A stretch of DNA of 64,000 bases from Acanthosepion lycidas (taxonomy: Eukaryota; Mollusca; Cephalopoda; Sepiida; Sepiidae), in assembly GCA_963932145.1 (NCBI GenBank), contig OZ010613.1, forward strand, positions 37,498,476 through 37,562,475. The letters run 5' to 3'. The notes beneath the pieces were generated by a model. That model was not told the DNA's origin, ran no database searches, and worked only from the letters and a program-made list of their open reading frames with translations. Below, in pieces: positions 1-12,194 of this stretch (positions are counted from its first letter, which is position 1; every line of letters begins with the position of its first letter). Made by a program: the position numbers and the translations under genes.

Positions 1-208
1 TTTTGACTCCTGAGTCATTGAAGAAAGTGAAATAATTTACTCTTGACTAATACTTTTTTTGCCAGTTTCATTTGAAACTTAAAGTGCTTCTATTTTTATA
101 TCATCTGAGGTTACTCTTGACTAAATAGTCACAAATAATATTTTTAACATACAAAGTATGTAAAAAGATTTAGATTTACATTATCCTCATCTCTTCTGTT
201 GGTATCAT

Positions 209-241
209 GTTTCAGCTGTTGTGCCCTCTGGCTTTCATCAG
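209..241 (-). repeat. Dispersed repeat with hammerhead-like core, copy 1
   Basis: On the minus strand CTGATGA, 21 nt, then GAAAC: 33 nt in total. The same 33-nt unit recurs at 28950, 30066 and 33373 with similar flanks. See findings. Confidence 0.45.
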
Positions 242-348
242 GAGTGTTTCAATCTGGATTGACATATATCTAATGAAGAATAGTAAATTTTATTCTTGTT
301 ACTTGGTTTTTATATTACTATACCTGGAGTGATAAAAGTGTCAAATAT

Positions 349-351
<3 letters not shown>

Positions 352-381
<30 letters not shown>
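352..381 (+). repeat. Poly(T) tract (30 nt)
   Basis: Uninterrupted T30, one of about thirty such tracts on this strand. Confidence 0.95.
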
Positions 382-689
382 CTCCTCTCTCTTCTTCTTC
401 ATCTCTTCTATTTCAGTTTAATTAACCTGTTGATGTTCATGTAGTATATGATCGTAAAAAATTTAAATGCTGTGTCAGTCATTACCTTCTAAGGCTTAAT
501 TCCTCTTATTTTATTGTTTCTCCTTAATATTTTCCACATCTTTGTTGTGCTCGAAGTTTTATATTATCCCACTTAGTGATAAACAAAAGTGTCAAACTTA
601 ACTTCTTTTTTTTCTTGGGCACTTCAACTTTGATTTCATTCATCTGTTGATGTTCACAAAATATATTTTTCCTGCCAAGAAATACCAGA

Positions 690-990
690 TAGTTTGAATT
701 AAATTAATGTCAATGAAGAACCTTTATTCCAGTCATACTAGATTGGCAGTTAGGTCTCATTTTACTGTTTGCTTGTGGAACTCTCTACCAGCCTCTTGCT
801 TTTTGGTCAACTTTGACACCACATTTAAATTAATGAAGATCAATCATTATCTTCTGTCTTAATTTGTATTTTTTATTGTTCCCTGTCCTTAATATTTTGT
901 ATTTTCTCATATTTGTGAAAGAATATATTCGGTTACCACTTGAATCTTAGTGGCTTTATTGCCTTGTGTAGGTGTGAAATGATTAAAAAC
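690..990 (+). mobile_element. LINE family A 3' fragment
   Basis: Diagnostic blocks of a dispersed non-LTR retrotransposon occur in order: an actagattggcagttaggtctcat block, tgtggaactctct, a tttaaat...tcaat block, then the 3' end gtgaaatgattaaaa. In better copies these encode the C-terminus of the reverse-transcriptase ORF. A weaker piece lies at 455-545. Confidence 0.6.
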
Positions 991-1494
991 TGATCTGCAA
1001 TGATCCAATATGTAATGAGCTCACCTCAGATGATACCAAAATGGACTTTGTGTTCTGTCATAAAAACCAACTTCATCAGTAAGTTCAGCTGGAAGTTGAC
1101 CTCCTTAGCCATCAGGTATGATTTAACTCTCACAGGTTAGTGGTTACCTTGATAGGTTAACTGGTGGTTGACCCTGTTGTGCTTAATGTCTCCATGTGGG
1201 ACAACTGAATGACAGGAAGATGTATGAATACTCAGCCCAAGAGAGGGGGAAGTTGCTTTTTTGCATAAGATTCCAATTTGTGTTAGTCTGGACAATGGTA
1301 GCCTTGCATAATTTATCATTATTATAGGTTAATCTGGCATAAGTGATAATTGAACTTGCTAAATGTTGGCCCTGTGGATGCCTTTATTTAATTAGGTTAG
1401 TTTTGCTTAATAATTGAAGTAATGACTAATGTGAATTGAGCTTACAATCACATGATAGGGAATGGTTTAAATTGTTAGTAATATACATTAGACT

Positions 1495-1970
1495 TGGTTT
1501 AAAACTTTTTCATCCAGGAAGAGTTCCACAAAGAAACTATTAGTATAGAACTTATGGTTACATATAGCAATTTCAGCAATAAAATGATGAGACCTAGCTG
1601 CCAATTTAGTACTACACTTAAATTTGTGAAATTGCGGTACCAAAGAGAAAAGCCCATCAGAACAATTTCCATGAAAATAACTAAATAAAGAGATGTCAGG
1701 TTAAGGTAGTGGCGACTCATTTGAAGCAGGGATGGCAGGTCAGGACCTCATGACATTGTAGATTTTTATTTGGATTCTGTAAAGAGTCTTCAGATATATA
1801 GCAGAAACACCAGATCAGATGTGGTGGCAATATTTGGTGTATGGAGAAATGGTAGGCAAATATGCAAGATAGATTCTGACAAGAAAAATTGTTGAGAACA
1901 ATATAGTGAACTAACTTTCCTGGTAACAAACTTAGCAGTTGATTCAATATAATCTCTCCATTTTATGTCA
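1495..1970 (-). mobile_element. LINE family A fragment
   Basis: The minus strand carries the family A blocks for the C-terminal reverse-transcriptase region, including cctagctgccaatttagta and agcccatcagaacaattcc-like sequence (the CSDEL motif region on the coding strand). Stops interrupt the frame. Confidence 0.6.
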
Positions 1971-2636
1971 GATGAAACTTTGCATTAAAAAAAAACAAAA
2001 ACTTTAATTTATGATAAATGTTGTTTAAGTTTTTTTTTTTTTTTTTTTTTTTTATATATATAATTAAAAAAAACAAAACGCAGGGCAGTAGAAATACTTC
2101 TCACGCAGTGGTGAACTGATAGTGGCAATGGTATATTCATCAAGCTAATGTCTTACTATTATGTGGGAGGTATTTTTCACTGCACTTGTGTGTGTCTTTC
2201 ATACAGAAAGCCAAAACAAGGTTTTGTTTATTCATTTGATTATACTGGTATTTACTTTGAGGGTAGAAATAGATTCACATTTTAAGCAGGATTTTTTTTT
2301 TTTTTTTTTTTTTTCTTGACATGACATTAATTTAGTAAGTCAACAATGGTGACCAACTATACTTAATTGTATCCTAATGCTCTCCACTGAAATCTGGTGA
2401 GGTACTTATTCTTACCACTTCCTGTCTGAGATAAAACTTCTGAATTGTTGGGTTCTAAAACAACTTGCTCTTCAAAAATCTTTGAATACAAACAGTAAAA
2501 TGGTGGCATATTAAAGTAATATGAACAGGGATGAAAATGAGAATAAGGAGACTGTTTTTAGATGTTTAACTCTCAATCTGCAGCACTTAGAATTGATCCA
2601 AGTTTATAAAAAATTTTTGTTGCAATGTAACAAAAT

Positions 2637-2667
<31 letters not shown>

Positions 2668-2787
2668 AATTATACATATAGTAACCTTATTCTTGCTTCA
2701 GTTGCTGACCACAGACAATCCTTTTGGTTTTCAATGAACAAGTTTGATTTGAAGCACTGAAAATTATTGAACTATTTTTGTAAACTA

Positions 2788-3110
2788 GGCATGGTGGTGT
2801 AATGGATAGTGGCTTGGATTGTGGAATCAGAGCCAGGTTTGAATTCCAGTAGTTACATTCACTTACATGCAAATACTCTTGGAAAAGGTATGGATCTATC
2901 TCTGCTACCCCCATCTATGGATAAATAATAGGACAGGCTGGATCCTGTAGCTTTGGGTGGCAACCAGTCAAGGACAATTAAATTTCAAACCCCAACTATG
3001 GGTTAAATAGCCTTACCAAACTGTAATTTGCCAAGCATTGTGTGTACAGCTACATCATTTATGCCATGATCAATCAGTCAGGTGTTCCTCCAACAGGTGT
3101 AAGAAGGCCC
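2788..3110 (+). mobile_element. tRNA-derived SINE
   Basis: The head ggcatggtggtgtaatggat resembles a polymerase III A box. About 40 nt later, ggtttgaattcc is a B-box match. The body aaatactcttggaaaaggta and gggtggcaacc is shared with copies at 12564, 26597 and 37020. Confidence 0.7.
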
Positions 3111-3644
3111 TGAGTTTTAATTTTTGTGTTAAAAAACACAAAAAAAACTAAAATTGTGTGTTCATGTTCAATAAGTGTTTTTTTTTTTTTTTTTTTTTTT
3201 TTTTTCCAAATATTGTTTAAATTAGCTAAGAAATGGTAAAGTAAGGCACAGCATCTTGCAAGCTCTTTATATTGCCATGTTCACTTCTCATGAACACATG
3301 TCAATCATAAGCTCAAGGCTTAGTTGAAGGTCGCCACTCTGCATTTGAAATCTGTATGCCCAACTTCTTTGAATTAAGATATTACTTGTATGCTAGTTGC
3401 CATGAAAGTCTGCAGGCCTGGAATCTCAAATCCTGACAAGTTTGTTCTAGTCAATAATAGAAAATTATATTTGAGAAAGGTATAAATCTATTTGTCTACT
3501 CCTGAATGGGTTAAATAGTAGGGTAGACTGAACTCTTTAATCTTTTATGTCATGCAAGGGGTTATTGGGTGTAAATAATAAAATAAAAAAAAACAAAACA
3601 AAAAAAAAACAAAAGAATGGGAATGATAAGATAATGATTTGACA

Positions 3645-3905
3645 TCTGTATATTAATTTTTGAAGATCCAAAGTTTGAAAGCAAGAAGTGCGAGAAGAAA
3701 TGGTTAGCATTGAACTTAGGGTTACAATATAGCTATTTCAACTGTAAACGGATGAGACCTTGCTGCCAGTGTAGTAGTACACTTAAATTCATGAAATGTA
3801 GGTACCAAGGGGGAAAGTTCATCAGAACAATTACCATGAAAATACTTGTAGAAAAGGCACAGAAAAGCTAGGTTTCGGTGTTGGGGAAAGTGATACATCA
3901 AATAA
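3645..3905 (-). mobile_element. LINE family A fragment
   Basis: Reverse complement of the family A C-terminal block (gatcaaagtt...cagctgtgaga...cctagctgccag) with the aaagttcatcagaacaattacc segment that encodes the CSDEL-like motif. Frame broken. Confidence 0.65.
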
Positions 3906-4019
3906 GGGAGTCATAAGTGTGTGTGTGTGTGTGTGCACACATAATGCAAAATCCAAGAGCCACTCAAAGAGTTACTCTTAAAATATTTATAATGGAGTTA
4001 TATGAAAGAAGTGGTAAGA

Positions 4020-4400
4020 TTTATGAAATTAAGGACAATGATTGATCCTCGACTTGAAGAGTTTAACAGAAGCATCCATGTCAGAGAGGGGGGAGTCTAT
4101 TCCACAAACTAACAGTTATTGGGAGGTGTGGGTAGTTGTCTGAGTAGAACTTATTTATATTTGGAACACTGAGGAAATGATTCCACTGCAGAAATAACAT
4201 GATGTTCCCTTGCTGTAAAAGACAATAACTGGTAGAACTGAAGAATAAGGGCTCATTTGAACATTTACCATGGAAATAGTGATAGATAGGCTTGTAATTT
4301 TCCAGCTGAGGGAAAGGCTGCAGAGTGGAAAACAAATTATTCCACATAAGAGGATGTAAAAGACTTTGAACTCTATCACGACTGGTTAGTGAGGATTGAC
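4020..4400 (-). mobile_element. LINE family B fragment
   Basis: The minus strand resembles the 7150-7600 part of the longer family B relic (ccatggaaatagtgatag, ttccacaaa, aactctatca). Open frames of 88 and 74 codons on this strand are pieces of its reverse-transcriptase C-terminus. Confidence 0.55.
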
Positions 4401-4559
4401 TAGTTCCATGCCAGATGGTTCTGTGCTGCTATTGAGAAAGACTATTTACATCCTTTTATAGTAGGAAGTAAATGCAGCAGTCTACTAGAATATGAACTTA
4501 GCTTATTTTGTGATTCTATCAGCATAGCTGATTCTCAACTTCATGAGTCTCTCTCTACC

Positions 4560-5245
4560 CTTTCTTGGTCTTAGAAACAACAACATTGAATCAATAGCTA
4601 CATCTACCGCAAGGAAAGTTGGATCTCTGTGCAATGCCAGAAGGTTTTACTTGTCTGAATCCATCCTTCAAATCTACCATTTGTCTTTGCATTGAATACT
4701 GTTGCCATATATGGTCTGGTGTCCCTGTTGTTCATTTTGAGAATCTCTACAGAATCCAAAGATGGATATGCAATGAGATGGGTCCTTTAGGTCATTACTT
4801 CCTACTGGAATCTCAACTAGTTACTTTCTCACATATGTGATGTGGCTTCCCTCTGTCTCTTCTACAAATATTTTCATGGCAACTGCTCTGATGATCTATT
4901 TTCACTGGTGCCCAAACTGCATGAATTTAAGTGTGCTAGTAGGTTGGCATCTTGACCCCATCCTTTTACTGTTGAAACCGTTAAATGTAACTGCCTCTTC
5001 TACTCCAACAGATTCTTCTCTTGCATTTCCTATCACTTGCTTCCCTGAAAACTATAATCTTCAAAAATTTAAATGTAATATCAATTGACATCTTCTGATG
5101 CATTGATTTTTATCCCCCATCCTTCTCTTTATCCTTTCATCAAACACCCCTCTTTACTCTTACTTTCACTCTTTTTAACTCCTCGTGTGCTAGTAGCACT
5201 CCCACCTTGCTTGGGGTGAAATGCTTAAGAAAAAAAAAAATTGTT
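4560..5245 (+). mobile_element. LINE family A, C-terminal reverse-transcriptase region
   Basis: One of the longest family A copies. Open segments contain EYCCHIWSGVPV, the tail of the LINE reverse transcriptase (usual form MEYCCHIWAGAP), followed after a frame break by the NYNLQKFKCNIN terminal block. It ends in cttggggtgaaatgctta plus an A-tract, the family's 3' end. At least one frameshift near 4840. Confidence 0.75.
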
Positions 5246-5708
5246 AATAGTTATGCTAACTCACCATCCAAGTGATAATAAAAATATACTTACTTAATTC
5301 CCCACACTACTATGCTTGACCTGGGTGAACAACAGTGTTCAAAAAAAATTCTTTTGATATAGAAATAATTAATAAAATATTCATATCTTTCTTCACTGGA
5401 GTTTATTGCTTTTTAAAAAAAATTTTTAAACAAAAAAATGTTACACCTTACCACTCCTCTTATAGTTTTGTGGTTTTGTCTGAGTAATATACATTGTTGG
5501 CATTTACAAGGTAAGGAAGTTCAGTAATTTCTAACTATAGAAATTACAGCAAAGTAGTTATAAGTTTACCAAGACTTACAAAAAGGAAGATATTTCGGTA
5601 AAGAACTTATTGAACTATTTGATCTTTTTCTTTACTCCAAACTTTTTGTCTGCAATCTTGTATTCAGAGTTCAATTTCTTTCACCATTGTTCCAGAACTC
5701 TCCAATTT

Positions 5709-5712
<4 letters not shown>
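5246..5712. other. No recognisable feature
   Basis: AT-rich sequence; nothing supported. Confidence 0.5.
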
Positions 5713-5739
<27 letters not shown>

Positions 5740-6065
5740 GTGGGGGGGATGTTGGTGATCCTAGCTCTCCACAATTTTACACCCTTTGTAGCTCTTAATA
5801 AATCTTGTCTTTTTGCTAGCTCTCTCAGACCTTGTTCTGCCATTCATTTCAAGCTTGCTAGTAGCGCTATGCATTGTTTTCCTCTGTCCATCTTGCCTTC
5901 AATCTGTCCTGTGAGTATTAAATTTTACAAGTTCTCTTTCCTCATATACCCTAAAAATTTCAACTCTCTTGATAAGTATAAGTGTCCTTTTTGTTTCCAT
6001 TTTCCCTAAAATTTTATCATCGCTCACATGTTCAGTCTATAAAAACATTAAAATCTTTCAGAAAT
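5713..6065 (-). mobile_element. RTE-type LINE 3' fragment with poly(T) leader
   Basis: T26 (5713-5738), the complement of a poly(A) tail, is followed on the minus strand by the RTE end: catggctctccac-, gctctctcagaccttgttc-, cttgctagtag- and cctgtgagtatt-like blocks. On the coding strand these read as the WQNK, GHIMRKEGLENLILTG region. Confidence 0.65.
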
Positions 6066-6093
6066 AAAATCCATTTTTTTTTTTTTTTTTTTT

Positions 6094-6833
6094 CTCTCTA
6101 TATTCCTTCAATCTTCAAGCAGAGATCTCCATGACATGCAACTATTACTACACAACTTTCACTGTTTTCTCCAGCCCTTATTGCTGAGCAGGAGGTTCAT
6201 GAACAGATTTTGAGGAGCTATTTGAGCATTTCAGTTTTGTTTAATGCTTTCAGGGGGATGTGTGTGTATTTATTTATTCATACATACTCCTTTCAGCAAT
6301 TTAAGACCACCAAATTTTATTTTTCACCTTCTGATGCTTTAAATGTTTTTCTGGACCCACTTTATTAAGCCTATCCTATTTATTGTCTATTGAGAAATGC
6401 CCTTCTACATTACCTGATCCCATTATCTCCCTCCCCATATTAGGTACCTAAGAGTAAGCAGAAAACCTAACACAAATGTTTGTTAATACTTCATTAAAGT
6501 TTCTTAACTAAAAAGTGATAAATTTAGTTATTTTTCTGTTAAAGCAAAATTAGTTTTTACTGCTCTCATAAATAATACAAATATGTAAATTCAAGTCCTT
6601 CAATCTTTATTTTTCATTTGGGTTTCATTCAGATTAAAACGTGCTAGCATTTTTATTTTTGTATTTGTACATGCCCGTGTTCCATTGATTAAAAAAAAAC
6701 ACCACTATTGGTCTGAGGGATATTTTTGTTCTTTGCTTAAATTATTCACTTTGATAAAAAAAATAAAATTTTAAATCAGATAACCCAGAATTACACCATT
6801 TTGTCAGTATAAAAATGCTATTTTCATCTGATC

Positions 6834-6869
<36 letters not shown>

Positions 6870-7149
6870 CTTGGTTTTATTGATAGTTTTAAAATTTCTT
6901 TCTGTATTGTTTCTAATGTTATGACTTTTGATATTGTCTAACCCAGTCCTCAGATTTTTTTTTCTCTTAGTTTAAATTTTAAATTCCTGCACTAAGGAAT
7001 TTTAGCCAGCGTAGTAATTAGGTATTAAGTTAAATAGGAATTATGATCCATTGAAATAAGTATTATTTTTCTCTTGGAATTAATCAAACAATTTAATAAA
7101 TTAAGATAACTGATACTGTAAAAGTATAATACTCACAAAATTATGAAAT
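6094..7149. other. Unassigned AT-rich sequence
   Basis: Contains T-tracts (6074-6093, 6842-6869) and no frame or repeat I recognise. Confidence 0.5.
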
Positions 7150-8870
7150 GGAAGGTTCACCCACTACAAGGCCCAGGAGCCACTCAAGGTGGAAAGTTAC
7201 GTTAGGTCATTTGTGTATATAGGAGTGGAAGATAATGGTTCACCCTAGCCTTGAATAGGTTAAGATTGTAGTGATTGGGGGACAGGGGAAATATCCTGTT
7301 GGGAGTTGGTTTCACAAGGAAGTAGTTTGCAGGGAGAAGCTGTTTGAGTGGAACTTCTCATTGATGAATGTGGGTGGTTTGCTGTCATATAACTGGCATG
7401 GCATGTTGTTGTGAAGGTTTGCCTAAGGAATCTAGTTCATTCAAGCACTTTCCATGGAAGTAGTGGTAGAGCAGTGAGAGAAGCTTGCCACATTCCACCT
7501 GTGGGAGAGAGGTTGAAGGGTAGAGAATAATTTGCTACCCACAAGGGTTCAGAGACACTTTTGAATTCTATCAAGGCTGGAGAGTGAAGTCGGGACATCT
7601 CCTGCCCAAATATGACGGCACTCCATTTTTGGCCTGATCTGGCTCTTGTAGAGGATAGCAGGAAGAGTGAGGTACTTGATGGAGCAGTACAGGGAGCTGA
7701 CCAGTTTACCTGCATCCTTAGCACTGAACCAGTCTCTCATGGCACAGTACTTCCCTGAGAAGACATCTGTTCATCCTAACTGGTGGTAGTTCGGGGTTTA
7801 GATCGACAATGATGGAATGTAAATAGCTTGGTCTTAAAGGCATTGAATGCAACCAGCCAGTTTTTACCCCATTGAGTAGTTTGTAAAAGATCAGAGATCA
7901 GTCGCCAATCTCTGATCATAGTTTTATAGGTGTGCCTGTATAGTCATCTCATTGGCATAGATGTTTACAAATGATCTGAGTACATTCTTAGGCAGATTTA
8001 GGAAGGTAGGGTTTTGATTGGTTGGTTGTCAAGAGCCTCACTGATCTGTGAGTGATGGTAATTAGGATGTTGGCAATGGATCAGGCCAACAAAAATCTAT
8101 ACTGCTTGTCACTAAAGAGGTTGTTCTTTTCTAGGTGCTCAACAACTATGATTGTCTCAAAAATCTTACTGAAGAAACTGGGTCTGTACTGGGAGGGGTA
8201 AGATTTCATGCCTGCATTCTAGAAAACCAGGCATATGCTTGCCACCTTCTGCAGGCTTGGGAAGGGTTTCTTCTTCAAGCAGTAGTGGAATAACTTTGCA
8301 GGGATTGGGGATAATTTTGGATTGATTTTGTAAGGACTGGAATTTTGTCTGGGCCACTGGCTTTCTTAGGGTCAACATCTTTGATAAGTCTAGAGACATG
8401 TCCTGTGATGGTAATATTATTGAGATTGTTCTCAGTGAGACATGGGAACTTGGGGAGATGGTCTTTGTCAACTAACATTGAGATAAAGGTGAATGTTTTT
8501 GCCTCATGTTGTGGAAGATATGACCTTGGAGCCATTTATAATTGTTGTCACAGCCACTTTACCTCTGATCATGATTTGGTTAGTGATCTTCCAGAATTCA
8601 TGGGATCCAATTTGTTTCTTTTCAACTTTGATATGGACTGCTCGTGCATAGCTTCACTTGGTATTTTCTAGAACTTTTTTGCAGTGATTGGGGGCAGTTC
8701 TGAAAGCAATGAGGGCTGAACTACATCACTCCTTGGGATATTGAAGTAATGGTTTCAGTGGGTTATGGCTGCAGCACATCAGGGGTGAACCAGGGTTGAC
8801 TATTTGGTTTTTGCCAGAATTTATTTTTGGGTATAAATTGCTGTTTGACTTACAGGCAGTTTGAAGTATT
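7150..8870 (-). mobile_element. LINE family B reverse-transcriptase relic (Jockey/CR1/L2-like)
   Basis: The longest LINE relic of this family. On the minus strand, near 8430-8350, DVDPKKASGPDKIP is the conserved reverse-transcriptase motif (K-A-PGPD-I). Toward 8170-8280 a KPAEGGKHMPGF-like segment follows, and near 7600-7700 KSQIRPKMECRHIWAG is the C-terminal block. These occur in the right 5'-to-3' order over 1.3 kb, but in several frames with stops, so the copy is dead. Clade placement is from motif resemblance only. Confidence 0.75.
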
Positions 8871-9296
8871 TATAATCCAATAAGTTATGATAAAAATCTG
8901 AGCATTTAATAACTTGTAAAGACAAGTCTACTGTGCTATGCAAGTTTGGTATGCCCTAATTCTTGACTATAAAGGTGGTTTATTTGATTTTTCTGCCCCC
9001 ACACCCTTATTTTTCTTGTTTGTTTCAACTTTACAAATGATGATGTCAGTCACTAGTTTCTATGAGCCAACAAAAAGACTAGACAGAAACAAACGCTTCC
9101 TAATTGTTTGCAGTTTTTGATTTAAAGACAAATATGGTGAATGAGGACTAAAAATTAGAATTTATTTGGCAAAAAACTTAGAATTACAAGTCAATTTTAT
9201 TGAGGCTGCAAGTATGGTGGATTATTATATTTTCACCCCTCACTGCTACAGTACTTATCTACCTGGATCCTTCAAATGCACCCTACTTGTACAATA

Positions 9297-9375
9297 TTAG
9301 GTTGGTGCAAAAAATAATGTCATTTTCTCACATAGTAACATGTGAGAAAACAACTTTAATTTTGCACTAACCTAA
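9297..9375. mobile_element. Mariner-type palindromic MITE, copy 1
   Basis: TTAGGTTGGTGCAAAA inverted ends, TA on both sides (9295-9296, 9376-9377), and a near-palindrome with centre tcacatagtaacatgtga. Subfamily 1. Confidence 0.9.
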
Positions 9376-9462
9376 TATATCCCTGTACAAGGGCTAGGAG
9401 TCACCAGAGATGGTGGGTTACAAAGTAAGAGGTACAGTCTATGTGAGGGAAGATAAGTTAAC

Positions 9463-9754
9463 CAGTGCCGGATTTACCTATCTGTTTAGTAGGCTGAAGC
9501 CAAGGGCCTCAACATCTAGGGAGCCTCCAGCCAAGGTGTATAATATTTTTGACATTGACATAAGCCTTTCTTACGCATACTGTCATAACACATTGTAGAC
9601 TCTAAATAACCCTTCAGTAATTTTAAACACCTGTTATCATCCTTGGATTTACTCAAATTGTTTAATTTAACTTTCATTTTCCTCTACTTGCGAGAATGGG
9701 AGATTTAGAGGGGACTCACAAGTGAAATACCTAGGGCATCTCAATCCAGCCCTG
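9463..9754. mobile_element. hAT-like MITE with 8-bp target duplication
   Basis: The left end CAGTGCCGGATTTACC and right end (inverted) CAGGGCTGGATTGAGA are imperfect inverted repeats. Flanks AAGTTAAC (9455-9462) and CAGTTAAC (9755-9762) match 7 of 8, the duplication length of hAT elements. No coding capacity. Confidence 0.7.
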
Positions 9755-9764
9755 CAGTTAACCC

Positions 9765-9890
9765 TAAACTTCAACAGGTTAAGATTGTAGTGCTCAGGAA
9801 AGCATCTTTGGTGTCTGTTCCACAAAGCAGCAATTCAACTCAAGATAGTTCCACATTTGTTAACCCAAGATAATGCTTTTTCAGCCTCTT
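9765..9890 (-). mobile_element. LINE family B short fragment
   Basis: Aggttaagattgtagtg and ttccacaaagcagcaatt match the 3' part of the 7150 copy. Confidence 0.5.
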
Positions 9891-9913
9891 CTAATGTGAT
9901 AGCTCTCCTTATA

Positions 9914-10065
9914 CAGTATAACCAAGATATAAGAGAAACTTGGATATAAGAGATTTTCTCTGGTCTCAAATTAGAGCCATACTTACCTAAACAAAATAGA
10001 CCAAACCCGGATATAAGAGACTTCTTCTCCGGTCCCAACAACTCTCTTATATCCTGGTTACACTG
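9914..10065. mobile_element. Pogo/Tigger-like MITE, copy 1
   Basis: CAGTATAACC...GGTTACACTG inverted ends with TA duplications. Each arm contains a gatataagagA block. Internal ttacctaaacaaaatagacc is shared by all four copies. CAGT termini with TA duplication point to a pogo-type origin (inference). Confidence 0.8.
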
Positions 10066-10214
10066 TACTAATGTTAATTATATTGGCATATGTGGTGTTT
10101 CCAGAAAACATACAGGCATTTTAAACACTGATTTCAGTCACTTTCCCATCACCATGACAGGAGTTCCCTGTAGGTTTTCTATAATATTTTCATGACAATT
10201 GTTCTTATCAGCTA

Positions 10215-10468
10215 TCCTCTTTGGTACCTTGACTGTGAATTAGAGTAAACTGTTAGATTGGCATCTAGGTTTCGTTGTTATACTGTTGTATTAGCTCTAT
10301 GTAACCAGAATTTCTATTCTAATAGTTTTTCTCACACTTTTGGCTTCTGGAACTCTCTTCTGGCTTCTTGCTTTGCTGTCATCTGCAATCTTCAAAAGTT
10401 TAAATGTAACCACAATCACCAACTTCTGTCTTCTGGAACCTATTCTTTTATTGTCTTTTGTTTTTCTT

Positions 10469-10501
<33 letters not shown>

Positions 10502-10580
10502 CATCTTGGCTAACTCTCAGTAATGTTTTGCATCTCGGTGATATTATTGCCTTGCTTGGGGTGAAATGATTAGAAAAAAA
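10215..10580 (+). mobile_element. LINE family A 3' fragment
   Basis: Open frame 10258-10470 encodes FYSNSF and FWNSL and then NLQKFKCN, the LINE terminal domain. T30 at 10472-10501 interrupts the 3' part, and ttgcttggggtgaaatgattag ends it. Confidence 0.7.
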
Positions 10581-10758
10581 AAATAGGTGACACTAACCCA
10601 TAGACTTAATCTTCTCATACTTGAAATATTACAAACTCATCATAGCATATCTTTTTTTTTTTTTCTTTAAAGTGTTTCAATGATGCTTTGGCTTCAAAGC
10701 ATTAGGTGTAGGGCAATCACAAGAACCAAAATTTAGGCTACATGGCGGCCGATATATA

Positions 10759-10888
10759 CAATGTAACCCGGATATAAGAGTTGTCGGGACTGGAGGAGAA
10801 GTCTCTTATATCCAAGTTTGGTCTATTTTGTTTAGGTAAGTATGGCTCTAATTTGGGACCAGAGAAAATCTCTCTTATATCCGGGTTA

Positions 10889-10893
<5 letters not shown>
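10759..10893. mobile_element. Pogo/Tigger-like MITE, copy 2, abutting (TA)n
   Basis: CAATGTAACCCGGATATAAG left end and CCGGGTTACACT right end. The right TA target site has expanded into the (TA)n array at 10892-10927. Confidence 0.8.

Positions 10894-10927
<34 letters not shown>
10892..10927. repeat. (TA)n microsatellite
   Basis: About 18 TA units directly after the MITE end. Confidence 0.95.
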
Positions 10928-10929
<2 letters not shown>

Positions 10930-11369
10930 GTGTGTTTGGGTGATATGATGGTTATATAGAACAAAAGATCACTTAATATCTTATTAGTGATTAACATAAA
11001 AATGCTTGTATTTTGTTGCTAAGATGTATTAAGAGCGTGCAGTAATTTGACAAGAAAATTTTGGTAATCCAATAGTATGCATTTTATTTCTTTAAGATTA
11101 CTGCTTTCAGTGAGTTTCCCTTCTTTGAAAGAAATTTTTTTTTACCCGAAGAGAAAATACAAAATACGAATATGAACACAAAAAGGCTAATTTGTAGTAG
11201 GCTACTGCCATAAAAAGCCCAATGTGACCTGCATAAGATGTAATTTTATTGTACAATTCTTAAAACAGCTCTTTCTGTAAAAAATTTTTTTTTTTTTTTT
11301 TTTTTTTTGACCTTTCATCAATTATCCTAATAAGATTTTATTTCTAACTAAAATTTTCTTCCTTTTCAG

Positions 11370-11485
11370 ATCATAAAACCATGAATGACAATTTTGAATA
11401 CAATCGGATTAAATTTCTCCAAGAGGAACGGGTACAAATTCAGAAGAAGACATTTACAAAATGGGCAAACTCATTTTTAGAGAAA
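11370..11485 (+). CDS. SPTBN5: Beta-heavy-type spectrin, exon encoding start of actin-binding CH1 domain
   Basis: This 116-nt exon is bounded by a CCTTTTCAG acceptor and a GTAAGT donor and ends in phase 0. An ATG at 11381 with A at -3 opens 35 codons; 11 nt precede it in the exon without an in-frame stop, so it may be the initiator or internal. The peptide contains QKKTFTKWAN, which fits the actinin-type actin-binding signature ([EQ]-x2-[ATV]-[FY]-x2-W-x-N) at the start of the first calponin-homology domain. Spectrins cross-link actin under the plasma membrane; beta-heavy spectrin acts at apical membranes of epithelia. The NSFL following the signature, and the next exon, resemble karst/SPTBN5 more than conventional beta-spectrin, which has NSHL. 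That choice is from memory of the families. The exon after it joins in the same phase. Confidence 0.85.
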
Positions 11486-11849
11486 GTAAGTTTTGTTTTC
11501 TTTTTTCTTCTCTCCATAAAATACTTTTTTTTATTTTTTATTTTTTATTTTTTTTTTTTTATTTTTATTAAATGAAAAGTTGAAAGTTCTTAAGGGATGC
11601 AATAGGAGTGGAATTACATTCTAATATGGCTAAGATCCATTTTAAAAATAAATGTGTCACATGACTTATTATAGTCTCTTGGGCTTGATTTATAAATTTA
11701 TTATATTGTATGATAACCGCTAAAGCACTTGTGACATATCATAAATGACAATGCACTCACTATTGCTGGAAAATGTTCAAGACCTGTTTCCTGTTTATCT
11801 TATTTTTTTTTTTTAATGAAATCCGTTTACAAACATTAAAATCACTATT

Positions 11850-11983
11850 GTGGCATAATGGTTGGCAAACTCATTTCACTAGATCAGTTAAAACTGAAAA
11901 GTGAGTTCAATCCTCACTAGGTGCCACATACATTTAGCCTTGTGCTGCATCTAAACTATGCTTAGAAAATAACCATTAAAATC

Positions 11984-11985
<2 letters not shown>
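11850..11985 (+). mobile_element. tRNA-derived SINE family E, sense copy
   Basis: Gtggcataatggttggcaa resembles an A box and gagttcaatcctcactaggt a B box. Sequence continues through agccttgtgctgcatctaaa. Inverted relatives are at 12195, 28045 and 41575. T38 follows at 11986-12023. Confidence 0.6.

Positions 11986-12023
<38 letters not shown>
11986..12023 (+). repeat. Poly(T) tract (38 nt, longest in window)
   Basis: Uninterrupted T run. Confidence 0.95.
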
Positions 12024-12025
<2 letters not shown>

Positions 12026-12194
12026 TAAAAATTGTTAATGATTTTTAATACACAACTAGTTTTTTGTCTGTACCCCTAACCCTAACATATTTCATACTTA
12101 CAACAGCTGGTAAATATACCATAGTAGATATCCTATAGTAAAAAATGTATGGTATCCATATGGCCATGTCTGAGAGCAGTGTCATTTTTTCTTT

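Noticed and set aside
12070..12090. Telomere-like ccctaaccctaac
   Set aside because: Only about two units; chance or a tiny interstitial remnant.
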